The notes: generated by a model from the sequence alone, not told the origin. 64,000 nucleotides of DNA from Coxiella-like endosymbiont (GCF_030643785.1 NZ_CP094378.1:992001-1056000), one strand, 5' to 3'; counted from the stretch's first letter, positions 39,761 through 50,637 are shown. Made by a program: numbers and translations.

Positions 39761-40631
39761 ATTGTTTCTACGGACTCCACATCCGGCTGAGATCGGTGGG
39801 TTAATTTGGCAATTAGAGATGCCACGGTCGGTCTCAATTCGCGACGATCCACTACCATATCAATGGCCCCATGCTCTAATAAAAATTCGCTGCGTTGAAA
39901 TCCTTCCGGGAGGGTTTCTCGAATAGTTTGCTCAATTACGCGGGGGCCAGAAAATCCAATCAATGCATTAGGTTCAGCAATGATAATGTCACCTAACATG
40001 GCTAAGCTGGCAGAAACCCCTCCCATAGTGGGGTCCGCTAATACTGAAACAAATGGAATTTGCTGTTTAGCTAACTGTACCAATACAGCACCCGTCTTAG
40101 CCATTTGAAATAAGGAAAAGAGCCCTTCCTGCATTCGAGCTCCTCCGCTCGTTGAAAAACAAATAAATGGCCTTTCTTCATCCATGGCTGTCTCTGCGCC
40201 CTTTACAAATCGCTCACCCACGGCAACGCCCATCGAGCCCCCGATAAAAGTAAAATCAAACCCAGCAGCAACAATGGGAATGGTATAGAGATTGCCTTTA
40301 TACACGATCAGGGCTTCTTTCTCTCTGGCTGCTTTCTGAGCAGCATTAAGCCGATCTTTGTATTTCTTTGAATCACGGAATTTAAGGCGATCAGTTGGTA
40401 TGATGTTTTCCCCTATTTCTTGTTGTCCCTCCTCATCTAAAAATTGCATTAGCCGTTTTCGAGCATTAATGCGAATGTGATAGTTACACTTAGGACAAAC
40501 TTCTAAATTCCGCTCTAACTCGGCACGATAAAGAACCGCCATACAGGAAGGGCATTTATCCCAAATTCCCTCCGGCACCCCTTTTTTGTAGGTGTAGAAA
40601 TTCGGGGCAACAATTTTATAAACCAATTCAT
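39757..40631 (-). CDS. accD: Acetyl-CoA carboxylase carboxyltransferase subunit beta, N-terminal homopolymer shift
   Basis: Carboxyltransferase half with AccA; makes malonyl-CoA. The zinc finger CPSC...CPKC ([20 protein letters not shown]) and the CoA-binding core [25 protein letters not shown] are intact. The natural start appears to be ATG 40631 ([14 protein letters not shown]). An A6 run at 40582-40587 then leaves the frame one base short; A7 would join [12 protein letters not shown]. An internal TTG at 40626 in the main frame gives a 289-aa protein with an altered first 15 residues, all before the zinc finger. Probably still functional. Confidence 0.9.
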
Positions 40632-40651
40632 TTTATCTGAACCTTAGTTAA

Positions 40652-41434
40652 TTAAGGCAAAAACGGCCCCAGCGGGATCTGAGGTAAGCTAAATTCTCGA
40701 GGATAGATCACTTCTACCAAATACAATCCATTCGGCGACACCGTTATTCCTCCTTGACGACGATCTTTAGCTTTTAAGACAACTTCCGCCCATTCTTGGG
40801 TTTTCTCTCCACTGCCAATAGCAACCAATACTCCTACAATATTGCGCACCATATGCAGCAAAAAAGCATTGCCTTGCACCTCGATAACTACCATACGCCG
40901 AATTCGAAAAATTTCAATCTGAAAGATAGTGCGCACCGAAGTTTGTGATTGGCAGCCAGCTCCTTGGAAAGACCGAAAATCGTGCTCACCTATGAAACAT
41001 TGCACAGCCTTTCTCATTCGGTTTTCATCCAAAGGCCGGTAATGCCAACCTACCGCCTTGCGTAGAATGCCGGGCCGAATTTCATGATTATAAATTACAT
41101 AGTGGTATCGTCTCGCTTGAGCAGAAAATCGAGCATGAAAATTCTCATCTACTTCCTTAGCCCATAAGATACTAATGTCAGGAGAAAGTTTACTATTAGC
41201 ACCAAAAACCCAAGCGTGTTCACTGCGATAAGAAGTGGTATCAAAATGCGCCACTTGTCCACTCGCATGTACTCCAGTGTCAGTTCGACCCGCACAAACC
41301 AAAGAAACAGGATGATTAGCTACTGCCGATAACGCTTTTTCCACTTCTCCTTGGACCGTTCTAAGCTCTTCTTGAATTTGCCAGCCGTGATAGGCAGATC
41401 CATCATAACGGATGCCTAAAGCAATACGAGCCAT
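40652..41434 (-). CDS. truA: tRNA pseudouridine(38-40) synthase TruA
   Basis: 260 aa. Catalytic Asp in VCAGRTDTGVHASGQVAHF (about 50-68). Start ARIALGIRYDGSAYHGWQIQ, DFRSFQGAGCQS, and GNAFLLHMVRNIVGVLVAIGSGE are all TruA-typical. Preceded by the fimV-like gene with a small overlap and followed by accD, as in Legionella and Pseudomonas. Intact. Confidence 0.96.
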   Translation of the reverse strand: MARIALGIRYDGSAYHGWQIQEELRTVQGEVEKALSAVANHPVSLVCAGRTDTGVHASGQVAHFDTTSYRSEHAWVFGANSKLSPDISILWAKEVDENFHARFSAQARRYHYVIYNHEIRPGILRKAVGWHYRPLDENRMRKAVQCFIGEHDFRSFQGAGCQSQTSVRTIFQIEIFRIRRMVVIEVQGNAFLLHMVRNIVGVLVAIGSGEKTQEWAEVVLKAKDRRQGGITVSPNGLYLVEVIYPREFSLPQIPLGPFLP

Positions 41435-42187
41435 GATCTAAGTCCTGATAGGGAGAGCTCTTTCAAAAGTTCTCTCGATTCCTTTTTCTGCTCTTTGTTT
41501 CCACTTTGAAGAACCTCTTTTAACACCCTTCGTGCTGTCTCCTGATCCTCCATAGCATTATACATTCGAGCCAAATTGATTTTGGCGGGAATGCTTTCCA
41601 AACTACTCATGTAATCATACTCCTCCCCTGTATCTCCTACGCTCTCACCAGAGAGATTATCCTTTCTCATCTTAGCTGAATCAACTTCTGATTAAGCAAC
41701 GTCATGGCTTTTTCCAAATTCTGTAATTGTTGTTGAAGAAGTTGCACGTTACTACTTAGAGTAATAAGTTGTTCATCGGTTTGTTGCTGAAATTGCAAAT
41801 TATTCTGATTAAGTTGTGCCAACTTTCCTTTCAGGCTGCTCACAGAAGCCCGATCCAACGAGGTAGGAGCTGAAGCTAAAACATCATCACTATTTGAAAG
41901 AGACATTGTGGCCGTCGAAGGCACGACCTCCTTAACCGCAGGTTTATTCAGAATGGTATCCTGAGAAGCTGCTTTGCTTGCTTTATTCAATAGCACATTT
42001 TTTCCGGCGAAGCCTTTTTAGGAGGTCTCAGTTGGGACAAGTCAGTTGATGAGGGAGTTTGTCTTTCAGCCTCTTGAAAAGATTGTACGGATATAGTTTC
42101 TCCCCATCTCAGAACTAATTGCATCGGTAATCAAAATAGTTAAAGCAAAGCTAAATAAAATAGAACAAAAACCAAGATACCGCGTTT
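41416..42187 (-). pseudogene. FimV-like protein, split into three frames
   Basis: Possible GTG start at about 42187 with a hydrophobic segment (RGILVFVLFYLALL), then LRWGETISVQSFQEAER, then a coiled-coil stretch (NLQFQQQTDEQLITLSSNVQLLQQQLQNLEKAM) in another frame. A C-terminal FimV-type segment follows (IPAKINLARMYNAMEDQETARRVLKEVL, split by residue) in a third. An A6 run (41998-42003) needing A7 links the first two. The second and third meet at an ATGA overlap at 41667-41670, so they could also be two small genes. In related genomes fimV precedes truA, as here. It lacks a recognisable LysM domain. Confidence 0.55.
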
Positions 42188-42264
42188 CACCGCCGTCTCC
42201 TGAGATTTTAATTTAAATAAGCACCAAAACTATACCAAATTTCTCAATTATCAGATAGTTTGTT

Positions 42265-42298
42265 TAGTTTGTTGTCTTGGATAGTTTGTTGTCTTGGA
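42265..42298. repeat. 17-bp tandem duplication
   Basis: TAGTTTGTTGTCTTGGA twice, perfect, in the spacer before the metallo-beta-lactamase relic. Confidence 0.95.
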
Positions 42299-42345
42299 AG
42301 CTGACTGGTCTCATTCTCTTTCTTAAACGTTGTTATAATCAGCCT

Positions 42346-42950
42346 ATGCTATTTCGTCAACTATTTGACACAACCTCTCGCACTTATACCTACTTAATTG
42401 CGAGTGGGACAGGCCGCGAAGCACTGCTGATCGATCCTGTACTAGAACAAGTCCCTTTGTACATCCGACTTTTTGAAGAATTAAAATTAAAATTAGTACT
42501 CACATTAGAAACGCATACTCATACCGACCACATAACAGCAGCCGGATCGCTCCAAGATAAATTTCATAGTCAAATTGCGATGGGTGAAACGACCCAAGCT
42601 GAAAAAGAAGGCGAAAAGATTGCTATCAGCGAAATAAAATTAGAGGCTCTCCTTACACTCCCGGACATACAAATGATTTGTATAGTTATCATTATAAATG
42701 ATGGAGTATTTATGATGAAGTATTTACCGGTGATACCTTATTCATTCGTGGGATAGGACGTGCGGATTTTCAAAAAGCTCACGTTCACCCTTATCAACAA
42801 TATGAGAGTCTCTTTTTTAAGCTGCTTAAGTTATCTGAGGAAATTGTTTTATCCCGCACGCGATTTTATCCGCAGAAATAAAAATACTATAATCCTCGAT
42901 TGCAAGTAAGCAGTCTAGAAGAATATGCTAATATTATGAATCAACTTATT
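42346..42950 (+). pseudogene. Relic of an ETHE1/persulfide-dioxygenase-like metallo-beta-lactamase-fold enzyme
   Basis: Starts MLFRQLFDTTSRTYTYLIAS with TGREALLIDPVLEQV and the metal motif LETHTHTDHITAAG (THxHxDH type). The frame changes after LEALLTLPD. The continuation (VFTGDTLFIRGIGRADFQ and LLKLSEEIVL) is in other frames, and the second His region after LSEEIVL is lost. The layout matches persulfide dioxygenases that oxidise glutathione persulfide. Non-functional. Confidence 0.7.
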
Positions 42951-43012
42951 TAGCGAAATCAGCAAAAATGGATTTTGCTGTACCGGCTAATTTGCGTTGT
43001 AGGAAAGATTCA

Positions 43013-43670
43013 TGCAAAAAAATTTCATAAAACCCCTTGTCGTTTTGTCGTTGCAACAGCCATTATCACTATCATCGTCTCAGCCTTGGCATTTGGCCTA
43101 ACTGAAAAATCTACGCCGCCGAAGTCTGCGAATATTGACACCACCAATCAACTTCAGATTGTCGCCTTCGAAGATCTTAAACTTCGAAGATCTTAAATAT
43201 TTTAATTGTGCTTGGTTTAGTAATGAACTCCTCCCCATCATTAAGAAAAAATACATCGACAAAGGGATTGCTAAATACAGTTTAATTACTCTCGCCTTTC
43301 TTCTCGGTTCTATTCTGGCAGGGAACGTCGCTTTATATCTCTATGAACAAAATGAAAATTATTTTTTCCCATTTTATTCTATCTTTATCAACATCAGCTG
43401 AATGAGGCTCAAGACTGGGCTACAATTCCTCGATTGCTCCAATTTGCTTCGAATTCCGTATACTGCAAGCTAAGATGCAAAAGCTCAGCAATTGTATTTT
43501 TATCAGAAAACATACTAAGCTTTTACAGCAGAATTTAACCCTCGCAGGCAAAATCATAAACCCAATAGCCATTCCCTCGCTATACATCAATGGAAAGGTT
43601 GTAGAACCTTTAACAGCAAAACGTGCTAACTGCATTAATAGAAGCAGCCGCTGCACAAAATAGAACTTGA
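43013..43670 (+). pseudogene. Relic of a DsbA/thioredoxin-4-like thiol:disulfide oxidoreductase
   Basis: An N-terminal helix (VVATAIITIIVSALAFGL) is followed by LQIVAFEDL and then, after a 16-bp tandem duplication (43166-43197), by a repeated EDLK with YFNCAWFSNELLPIIKKKYIDKG. The family has a CxxC here; only the second Cys remains (position of the first is Tyr). The C-terminal AIPSLYINGKVVE contains the cis-Pro-type loop. Directly followed by a DsbB-like relic, so the pair was probably a periplasmic disulfide-forming system. Non-functional. Confidence 0.6.
43166..43197. repeat. 16-bp tandem duplication in the DsbA-like relic
   Basis: CTTCGAAGATCTTAAA twice, perfect; each copy is itself partly palindromic. 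Confidence 0.95.
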
Positions 43671-43673
43671 TAA

Positions 43674-43840
43674 TGAAAATCTATAGTGTATATTTCGCTT
43701 GGTTAGTGAGTGGCACTTATTGCCACTGCAGTTTCTCTCTATTTTAGTATTTCCCAGGCTTTTCCTGTCTGTAATTTTTGCTGGTATCAACGTATTTGCA
43801 TTTATCCCTTAGTCCCTATCCTTAGCATCACTGCTTATTT
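43674..43840 (+). pseudogene. Fragment of a DsbB/BdbC-type disulfide-bond membrane protein
   Basis: MKIYSVYFAWLV then, in another frame, a second part of the first helix (IATAVSLYFS). FPVCNFCWYQRICIYPLVPIL follows, the CxxCWYQR hallmark of DsbB/BdbC. It ends abruptly against the 3' end of coaBC, so the second half of the protein is missing. Confidence 0.6.
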
Positions 43841-45030
43841 TTTTGATCGAGTCGAATTAAGTTGGCGGTAATTAATTTCATCAAATCGATTGCCAAAAAA
43901 GATTTGTTATTTAAAGAAAAATATTTTATTTCCCCTAAACGATTAATCACAATGACGGTATTTTCATCACGTTCGAATGCCTTTTCCGAATTAAGTACAA
44001 TCATATCCAAATTTTTCTGTTGTAATTTTATTTTTGCATTTTCCAAGTGATTTTCGGTTTCCAAGGCAAAACCCACTATGAAAGGTTTGTTAGATAATCC
44101 GCCTGCTACTGATACAATGTCGGGATTTCTAACTAAATTAAGAGTTAAATTAATTTTAGATTTTTTTATCTTTGTAGTTGATTCTGTTTCGGAACGATAA
44201 TCGCTTACGGCTGCCGCACCGATAAATATATCATAATTTGAAATTCCCTGCATCACCGTTTTAAACATTTCTTGCGCAGTAACGACGTCAATACGATTAA
44301 TTGTTTTAGAAAGGGATAAGTTAGTTGGCCCACTGATTAAAGTAACTTCGGCACCCATCTCAGCAGCCGCCTCTGCTAAAGCATAACCCATTTTTCCAGA
44401 ACTTCGATTGGTGAGGTAACGCACAGGATCGATGGCTTCGTACGTGGGACCTGCTGTTATGAGCACACGCTTGCCCATCAGAATTTTTTCAACAGGAGGC
44501 TCCTCCAAACAACCGATTAATTCTTCAGGCTCCAACAATCGCCCCGGACCATAATCTCCGCACGCTTGAGAACCAATTCCTGGTCCAAATATTTCAATTC
44601 CATATTTTTGCAACCGTTTAATGTTCGCTTGAGTTATTTTATTGAGCCACATTTGTTGATTCATGGAAGGAGCCACAGCGATAGGCGCCTTTGTCGCTAA
44701 ACAGAGGGTTGTTAGTAAATCATCCGAGTGACCATAGGCCAAACGTGCAATGAAATCTGTGCTGGCGGGCGCTACAAGGATTTGGTCACACCAACGAGCG
44801 AGAGTAATATGCTCCATCCCGGAGGCGCTTTCTGAAGAAAATAACTCACTGGCCACTGGGTACCCTGACACTGCCTGAAAAGCCAATGGCCCAATGAAAG
44901 CTTTGGCTGCCGACGTCATTACGACTCGAACTAACGCCCCACGCTTCCTCAATTGACGGACTAATTCAATGCTTTTATAAGCAGCAACAGCGCCTGTGAT
45001 ACCAAGAAGGATTTTTTGATTGCTTAACAT
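43828..45030 (-). CDS. coaBC: Bifunctional phosphopantothenoylcysteine decarboxylase/phosphopantothenate-cysteine ligase
   Basis: Two consecutive steps of coenzyme A synthesis. 400 aa. N-terminal flavoprotein CoaC: ILLGITGAVAAYKSIELVRQL, PASTDFIARLAYG, APSMNQQMWLN (the PxMNxxMW substrate clamp). C-terminal CoaB from about residue 185: VLITAGPTYEAIDPVRYLTNRSSGKMGYALAEAA and VGFALETE. The catalytic Cys region (GSQACGDYGPGRL) is present. Intact. Its 3' end is abutted by the DsbB-like fragment on the other strand. Confidence 0.96.
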   Translation of the reverse strand: MLSNQKILLGITGAVAAYKSIELVRQLRKRGALVRVVMTSAAKAFIGPLAFQAVSGYPVASELFSSESASGMEHITLARWCDQILVAPASTDFIARLAYGHSDDLLTTLCLATKAPIAVAPSMNQQMWLNKITQANIKRLQKYGIEIFGPGIGSQACGDYGPGRLLEPEELIGCLEEPPVEKILMGKRVLITAGPTYEAIDPVRYLTNRSSGKMGYALAEAAAEMGAEVTLISGPTNLSLSKTINRIDVVTAQEMFKTVMQGISNYDIFIGAAAVSDYRSETESTTKIKKSKINLTLNLVRNPDIVSVAGGLSNKPFIVGFALETENHLENAKIKLQQKNLDMIVLNSEKAFERDENTVIVINRLGEIKYFSLNNKSFLAIDLMKLITANLIRLDQKNKQ

Positions 45031-45039
45031 AGATGGAAA

Positions 45040-46330
45040 ATAGCATAACCTTACTCACTGAGCTTTATCAAGAAGCATCCCAGCGCTAAGTTCTACCTCG
45101 TGGGCTAACCTAATTTCAACCGTCCGCACGTAAATTCTAGTTTTTCGTGGTCCAAATTTTCTTCCAAACATCGTTTCCCAAACAGTGAATTAAGAGGTAG
45201 CTGAGATGAGGTAGGTTCAGGAGTAGGTACAGATGAAAGTTGTAAAACCTATTCTTCTTTGTGCTCGGATTCTGATTCTAATTCTAATTCGGCTCCTGTT
45301 TCGGATGCTGATTCTAGTTCTAATTCAACCTGATAAGAAAGCAAACCTCTTCTATTTCAAAATTCGGATCCCCGTCTCGGTGAAGCCAAATTAGACACAC
45401 CTTAGCAGTAGTACTTCCTCTGAAATTTCAATTTCCAATAGATTTTCAATTTCCTCTTTTCCCATCCTTCTATTCTTTTCCCATCCTTCTATTAGGAACC
45501 GCCATTAAAGTTTCCCTATTTCCTTAAACGAATCGTCTAGAAAAATAATTAAATCTTCCAGATTTCTACAGCGATTATTATTCCAGTTTCTTCTTTTAAT
45601 TTGTTTAGAACTGCTTTGATAGATAAAGGAATATCAATATTATCTTCGTTATTATCTTTAAGGCGAGCAGTTATAATCGAAAATTGAACATTAGAGTGGT
45701 GTGGCGTTTCTTATATCTTTAATTTTATCTATAACGGCTTTATTTAAAGTAGTGATACCGGTTTGAATGGTGGATTATAGGATCTAAAACTGTATAATCA
45801 ACATCGAGGTAAACCCGAGTCTTAATCTGAATTTCAGGCTGCACGTTCTCAGCGATTTTGAATCGATCCTCTTCCGGATAAATCAAAAAATTGAAGCTTA
45901 GTTTCTTGATAACAGGGTAAAACTTCTTAACCCAATTCTTTAAAAAAATCGGATAGATAATCGGATAGATAAGACACGCTTGATAAGGCAAATATTTTAT
46001 TGTATTTTTTAAGCTTGCTTGAAAAATAAGGTTTATCATCTCTTCTTGTATAGAGAATTGTTCCCTCCAATTTAGGAAAGACTTTTAGTTGCTCAAGACT
46101 TAATATGATTCCAATTTCGCTAAAATCTAATTTTTTTATAACAGATTTGATCTTCGCCCACTTCAGGATCCAAAAAGGTTTCTGCCATAATCACCACTTC
46201 TATTTTTTCTATGTCGAGGTCGGCGATAATTTTTTGATATCAAAGTTATGTTGAGCATTGGAACTGGTAGTTGGTGCTGGGCCAAAAGAATGAACAAATT
46301 CTCTAGGAGGGCCTATCTATCAACAAATCT
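45040..46330 (-). pseudogene. Unidentified degenerate gene with an acidic Ser/Glu-rich tract
   Basis: No family recognised. The largest open piece (45740-46039) reads basic/aromatic, with YLPYQACLIYPIIYPIFLKNWVKKFYPVIK and EIQIKTRVYLDVDYTVLDPI, and contains a 12-bp tandem duplication (45948-45971). Further 3' (about 45250-45340) a GATTCTAATTC-type repeat encodes ELELES-like runs on the minus strand. A 19-bp duplication lies at 45456-45493. It could be one large gene or two. Secreted proteins of this group sometimes have acidic tails, but that is speculation here. Confidence 0.35.
45456..45493. repeat. 19-bp tandem duplication
   Basis: CTTTTCCCATCCTTCTATT twice, perfect; the longest simple tandem unit noted in the window. 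Confidence 0.95.
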
Positions 46331-46514
46331 TTTTTTATTACTTTCTCTTATAGCGCGTAAGCTTCGCTCTCAATCGAGAGAGGGAATTATAAAACACCTA
46401 CATTAAAGAAATATTAAAACTTCACAAAAAAATGCTTTCATAAAAAGTGCCTATTCTCGTCGTCTCACGGCTGTCCGAGGGACCAGTGGATGGATAAAAA
46501 ACGAACTTTACTCG

Positions 46515-48341
46515 CTATTTTACCGATCGGCGTCGTTCGTGTTCTTTTAATAATTTTTTACGAAGACGGATAGATTGCGGCGTAACTTCTACTAATTCGC
46601 CGTCCGCAATAAATTGCAAAGCCTGTTCTAAGCTGAATTTAACAGGCGGCGTTAAAATAATATTTTCATCACTGCCCGCAGCTCGAACATTAGTAAGCTG
46701 TTTTTTACGGCAGACATTTACAATCAAATCATTATCCCTTGAGTGTTGCCCGACAATCATACCTTCGTAAACCAATTGCTGTGGTCCAATAAACAAATCT
46801 CCTCGTGCTTGCAAATTCCAGAGGGCATATGCCGTGGTAACACCTTGGCTATTAGAAATTAGTACTCCACGATTGCGTGTTTGCAAAGATTCCTCGATCA
46901 ATCGCCCATAATGGTCGAACACGTGATACATAACGCCCGAACCAGATGTTAAAGTCGAAAATTGAGAATGAAATCCAATTAAACCTCGCGTTGGAATCAT
47001 GTAATCCAAGCGCACTCTCCCTTTCTCATCCGGGATCATATTTTTCAAATCCCCCTTACGTTTTGCTAAATTTTGGATGATGTCTCCTTGATGTTCTTCT
47101 TCGATATCCAATACTAAATTTTCAAACGGTTCATAATACCCTACTTCATCAATAAATTTTTTAATCACTTCAGGACGTGAAACCGCAAACTCATAACCTT
47201 CGCGGCGCATATTTTCAATCAATATCGATAAGTGAAGCTCACCTCTTCCGGAGACAATAAACTTATCTGTATCAGAGCCTGGCGTAACTCGCAAAGCCAC
47301 ATTAGCAATTAACTCCCTCTCTAACCGTTCTTTAATGTGGCGATTCGTTAAAAATTTTCCTTCGCGACCTGCGAAAGGTGAATTATTAATTTGAAAAGTC
47401 ATGCTAATCGTTGATTCGTCGACAGTAAGGGCTGGCAAAGCTTCCGGGTATTGTGGATCGCAAAGCGTGTCCGAAATTCGTAAATTTTCAATGCCTGTAA
47501 CCGCCACAATATCGCCGGCGGTGGCCGTGTCAATATCGACTCTCTGTAGCCCTAAGAATCGCAACAGCTGTAAAATTTGACCCGAACGCTTCTTACCTTC
47601 GCGATCAATAATAATCACTGGTGTATTTCGACGTACGGTACCGCGTTGAATCCGCCCAATCCCAATAGCCCCCACATAACTTGAATAATCCAACGAGAAA
47701 ATTTGCATTTGAAAAGAACCATTTAAATCAACTTTAGGCGGTTCTACCTTGGACAGAATCGTTTCAAAAAGTGGTTTCATATCAAGTGGCTTCATATCCG
47801 AAGAAGTTAGCGAAGGATCCAATGTAGCATAACCTTTTAAAGCTGATGCATAAACGAGTGGAAAATCCAATTGAGCATCTGTTGCATCCAGGCTTACAAA
47901 TAAATCGAAAACTTGTTCCACTACCCAATCGGGGCGTGCTCCGGGGCGATCTATTTTATTAATCACTACAATCGGTTTTAAATCCCGCGAGAAAGCCTTA
48001 CGAGTTACAAACCGCGTTTGGGGCATAGGGCCTTCAACCGCATCTACCAGTAATAAAACAGAATCTACCATCGATAAAATACGCTCTACTTCACCACCAA
48101 AATCCGCGTGACCCGGCGTATCGACTATATTTACACGATAATTTTTCCACTGAATAGCGGTGTTTTTCGCAAGAATGGTGATACCACGTTCTCGCTCCAG
48201 TTCATTAGAATCCATCATCCGCTCAATGGACGCCGTTCGACCGCTTAGGCTCCCCGATTGCTGGAGCAACTGGTCAATCAATGTAGTTTTTCCATGGTCG
48301 ACGTGGGCAATAATGGCAATATTTCGGATGTTTTCTATCAT
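46515..48341 (-). CDS. typA: Ribosome-associated GTPase TypA/BipA
   Basis: Translational GTPase assisting 50S assembly and stress adaptation. 608 aa. G1 [16 protein letters not shown]2/switch region [13 protein letters not shown]3 [15 protein letters not shown]4 [10 protein letters not shown], then the domain specific to BipA with [11 protein letters not shown] and [17 protein letters not shown]. In the G domain a 15-bp unit is duplicated in frame (47769-47798, one mismatch), giving [14 protein letters not shown]. The rest is intact. This is the only clear case of the window's duplication pattern inside a healthy gene. Confidence 0.97.
   Translation of the reverse strand: MIENIRNIAIIAHVDHGKTTLIDQLLQQSGSLSGRTASIERMMDSNELERERGITILAKNTAIQWKNYRVNIVDTPGHADFGGEVERILSMVDSVLLLVDAVEGPMPQTRFVTRKAFSRDLKPIVVINKIDRPGARPDWVVEQVFDLFVSLDATDAQLDFPLVYASALKGYATLDPSLTSSDMKPLDMKPLFETILSKVEPPKVDLNGSFQMQIFSLDYSSYVGAIGIGRIQRGTVRRNTPVIIIDREGKKRSGQILQLLRFLGLQRVDIDTATAGDIVAVTGIENLRISDTLCDPQYPEALPALTVDESTISMTFQINNSPFAGREGKFLTNRHIKERLERELIANVALRVTPGSDTDKFIVSGRGELHLSILIENMRREGYEFAVSRPEVIKKFIDEVGYYEPFENLVLDIEEEHQGDIIQNLAKRKGDLKNMIPDEKGRVRLDYMIPTRGLIGFHSQFSTLTSGSGVMYHVFDHYGRLIEESLQTRNRGVLISNSQGVTTAYALWNLQARGDLFIGPQQLVYEGMIVGQHSRDNDLIVNVCRKKQLTNVRAAGSDENIILTPPVKFSLEQALQFIADGELVEVTPQSIRLRKKLLKEHERRRSVK
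47769..47798. repeat. 15-bp in-frame duplication in typA
   Basis: AAGTGGTTTCATATC and AAGTGGCTTCATATC, head to tail with one mismatch; encodes DMKPL twice. Confidence 0.85.
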
Positions 48342-48440
48342 AACAAAAAGGCAATTGAATTAGAGAAAAGAATTCTTTTCGAAAGGATAATAAATAAATA
48401 ATAAATAATTGGTCTTTTTAGCATAAAATGAAGTTCACTA

Positions 48441-49479
48441 CTAATGAAATGTGCCGTCAGCAAAAAAGTTTTCGTTAATTAATACCTCTGCTATTTGAAT
48501 GGCATTAAGTGCAGCGCCTTTTCGGATATTATCGACCACTATCCAGAAATTTACTCCATTGGGATGGGAAATATCTTTTCGAATACGTCCGACAAAAACC
48601 GCATCAGCACTAGCAGCATGGCTAATTGCAGTCGGATAGGAATTATTTTCATCTACTATAATAACCCCTGGTGCTTGGGCTAAGCATTCTTTCACCTCTT
48701 CAAGGCTGATAGGATGGCGCGTTTCGATATGTACAGCTTCAGAATGGCCAAAGAAAACAGGAACACGAACGGCTGTCGGGTTGACCCACAAATTAACATC
48801 GCCCATTATTTTTTGGGTCTCCAAGACCATTTTCATTTCTTCCTTTGTATAACCATTTTCATAAAAAATATCGATGTGTGGAAGGGCGTTGAATGCAATT
48901 TGTGCAGGAAAAACACTGGATTTTTTGATAGGCTCACCATTTAACAAATGGGTCGTTTGTTCTGCTAACTCTCGAATAGCTTGTCGACCCGCTCCTGAAA
49001 CAGATTGATAGGTGGCAACATTGACCCGGGTAATTCCTACCGCATCATAGATAGGCTTTAAAGCCACCACTAATTGAACAGTAGAGCAATTCGGGTTAGC
49101 AATGATATTGCGATTACGATAGTTTTCTAAAGCGGAAGGATTCACTTCTGGCACTACCAAGGGGATATCATCCTCATGTCGAAAATGGGAGGTGTTATCG
49201 ATCACAATACATCCTGTTTCTGCGGCCCGAGGCGCATATTCAGCTGAACGTTCGGATCCGGCTGAAAAAAGGCAAATTGGACCGTGGAAAAATCGAATTT
49301 TGCTAGATTATGAACTTTTTTTGCTTCCCACCAAAAAGTACGTTCTTCCCTTCTGAATTCTCACTCGCAATTGGGTATATTTCTCCCACAGGAAATTGTC
49401 GTTCGTAGAGAAGTTGGAGGATTGTTTCCCCAACCACCCCTGTTGCTCCTACCACAGCAATATTATAAAAAACAGTCAT
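48441..49479 (-). pseudogene. asd: Aspartate-semialdehyde dehydrogenase, two homopolymer frameshifts in the N-terminal third
   Basis: Makes aspartate semialdehyde for diaminopimelate, lysine and threonine. ATG 49479: [20 protein letters not shown], then [14 protein letters not shown]. An A7 run (49316-49322, A8 needed) shifts the frame into [19 protein letters not shown]6 run (49265-49270, T7 needed) shifts it again into SAGSERSAEYAPRAAETG. From DNTSHFRHEDDIPLVVPEVN (49205) to the stop it is intact, with ANPNCSTVQLV (active Cys) and GAGRQAIRELAEQ. Since lysC, aroC and other wall and amino-acid genes are kept, true loss would be surprising. Two one-base errors are possible. Confidence 0.87.
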
Positions 49480-49498
49480 TTTTTACTTCCTCAACGCT

Positions 49499-50557
49499 TC
49501 ATAAATTTTGGGCCTTATGTCGCAAATAGTGGTCCATTAAAACTAACGCCAACATAGCTTCAACAATGGGGGTAGCACGAAGTCCCACGCAAGGATCATG
49601 ACGACCCGTAGTAATCACTTCGGCTTCTTTTCCTTTCACATCAAAAGTTTTTCCGGGGATCCGGATGCTTGATGCCGGTTTGAAAGCAAGGCTTACTATG
49701 ATATCCTGACCCGATGAAATGCCTGCTAATGTTCCTCCGGCGTGATTAGATAAAAATCCTCTTTTTCGCATTTCATCGCGATGAGTTGACCCTTTCTGTT
49801 CAATTACCGCAAATCCGTCTCCGATTTCTACTCCCTTTACTGCGTTAATCCCCATCATGGAGGAGGCGATCTCGGCATCTAACTTATCAAATACAGGCTC
49901 TCCTAATCCTATAGGAACTCCTTTAGCTACCACGTTAACCCGAGCTCCAATTGAGTCCCCTTGGCGTCGCAATTCCATGATGAACCGTTCAAGTTCGGGA
50001 ATTTTATCTTCATCAGGAAAGAAAAAAGGATTATTTTTTACCAGAGAGAGATCAATTTTTTCTGCCCGAATAGGCCCTACGGCAGCAGTATATCCTTGAA
50101 TGTGGATTTGCAATCTTTCTCGCAAATACTTTTTAGCGATAGCGCCAGCAGCAACTCGCATCACTGTTTCTCGAGCTGAAGCCCTTCCCCCACCACGATA
50201 ATCCCTAAATCCGTATTTCTTAAAATAGGTATAATCTCCATGCCCCGGGCGAAACAACGACTTTATCTGTGAATAATCCTGAGGACGCTGATCTGTATTT
50301 TCAATTAGTAATGCAATCGGCGTGCCTATGGTTTTTCCTTCTAAAACGCCTGATAGTATTTTGACTTGGTCAGTTTCTCGTCGCTGTGATGTGAAGCGTG
50401 ACTGACCAGTTTTACGTCGATTAATGTCCGGTTGGATATCTCCTTCGCTTAAGGTAAGGCCAGGAGGGCACCCGTCCACAATGGCCACTAACGCCAAACC
50501 ATGGCTTTCACCAGCAGTAGTGACGGTAAATAGTTTTCCAAAGGTATTCCCAGACAT
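49499..50557 (-). CDS. aroC: Chorismate synthase
   Basis: Last step of the shikimate pathway; FMN-dependent loss of phosphate from EPSP. 352 aa. Signatures: [18 protein letters not shown] (about 17-34), [45 protein letters not shown], and [15 protein letters not shown]. Downstream, on the same strand, is asd with a 19-base gap. Intact. Confidence 0.97.
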   Translation of the reverse strand: MSGNTFGKLFTVTTAGESHGLALVAIVDGCPPGLTLSEGDIQPDINRRKTGQSRFTSQRRETDQVKILSGVLEGKTIGTPIALLIENTDQRPQDYSQIKSLFRPGHGDYTYFKKYGFRDYRGGGRASARETVMRVAAGAIAKKYLRERLQIHIQGYTAAVGPIRAEKIDLSLVKNNPFFFPDEDKIPELERFIMELRRQGDSIGARVNVVAKGVPIGLGEPVFDKLDAEIASSMMGINAVKGVEIGDGFAVIEQKGSTHRDEMRKRGFLSNHAGGTLAGISSGQDIIVSLAFKPASSIRIPGKTFDVKGKEAEVITTGRHDPCVGLRATPIVEAMLALVLMDHYLRHKAQNL

Positions 50558-50637
50558 CGCATTTTAATAGCATTAATACTATAAACTGTCTATATTAAGG
50601 GAAAACTGCGTTTATTTCCCACATTCCTGCTATTAGA

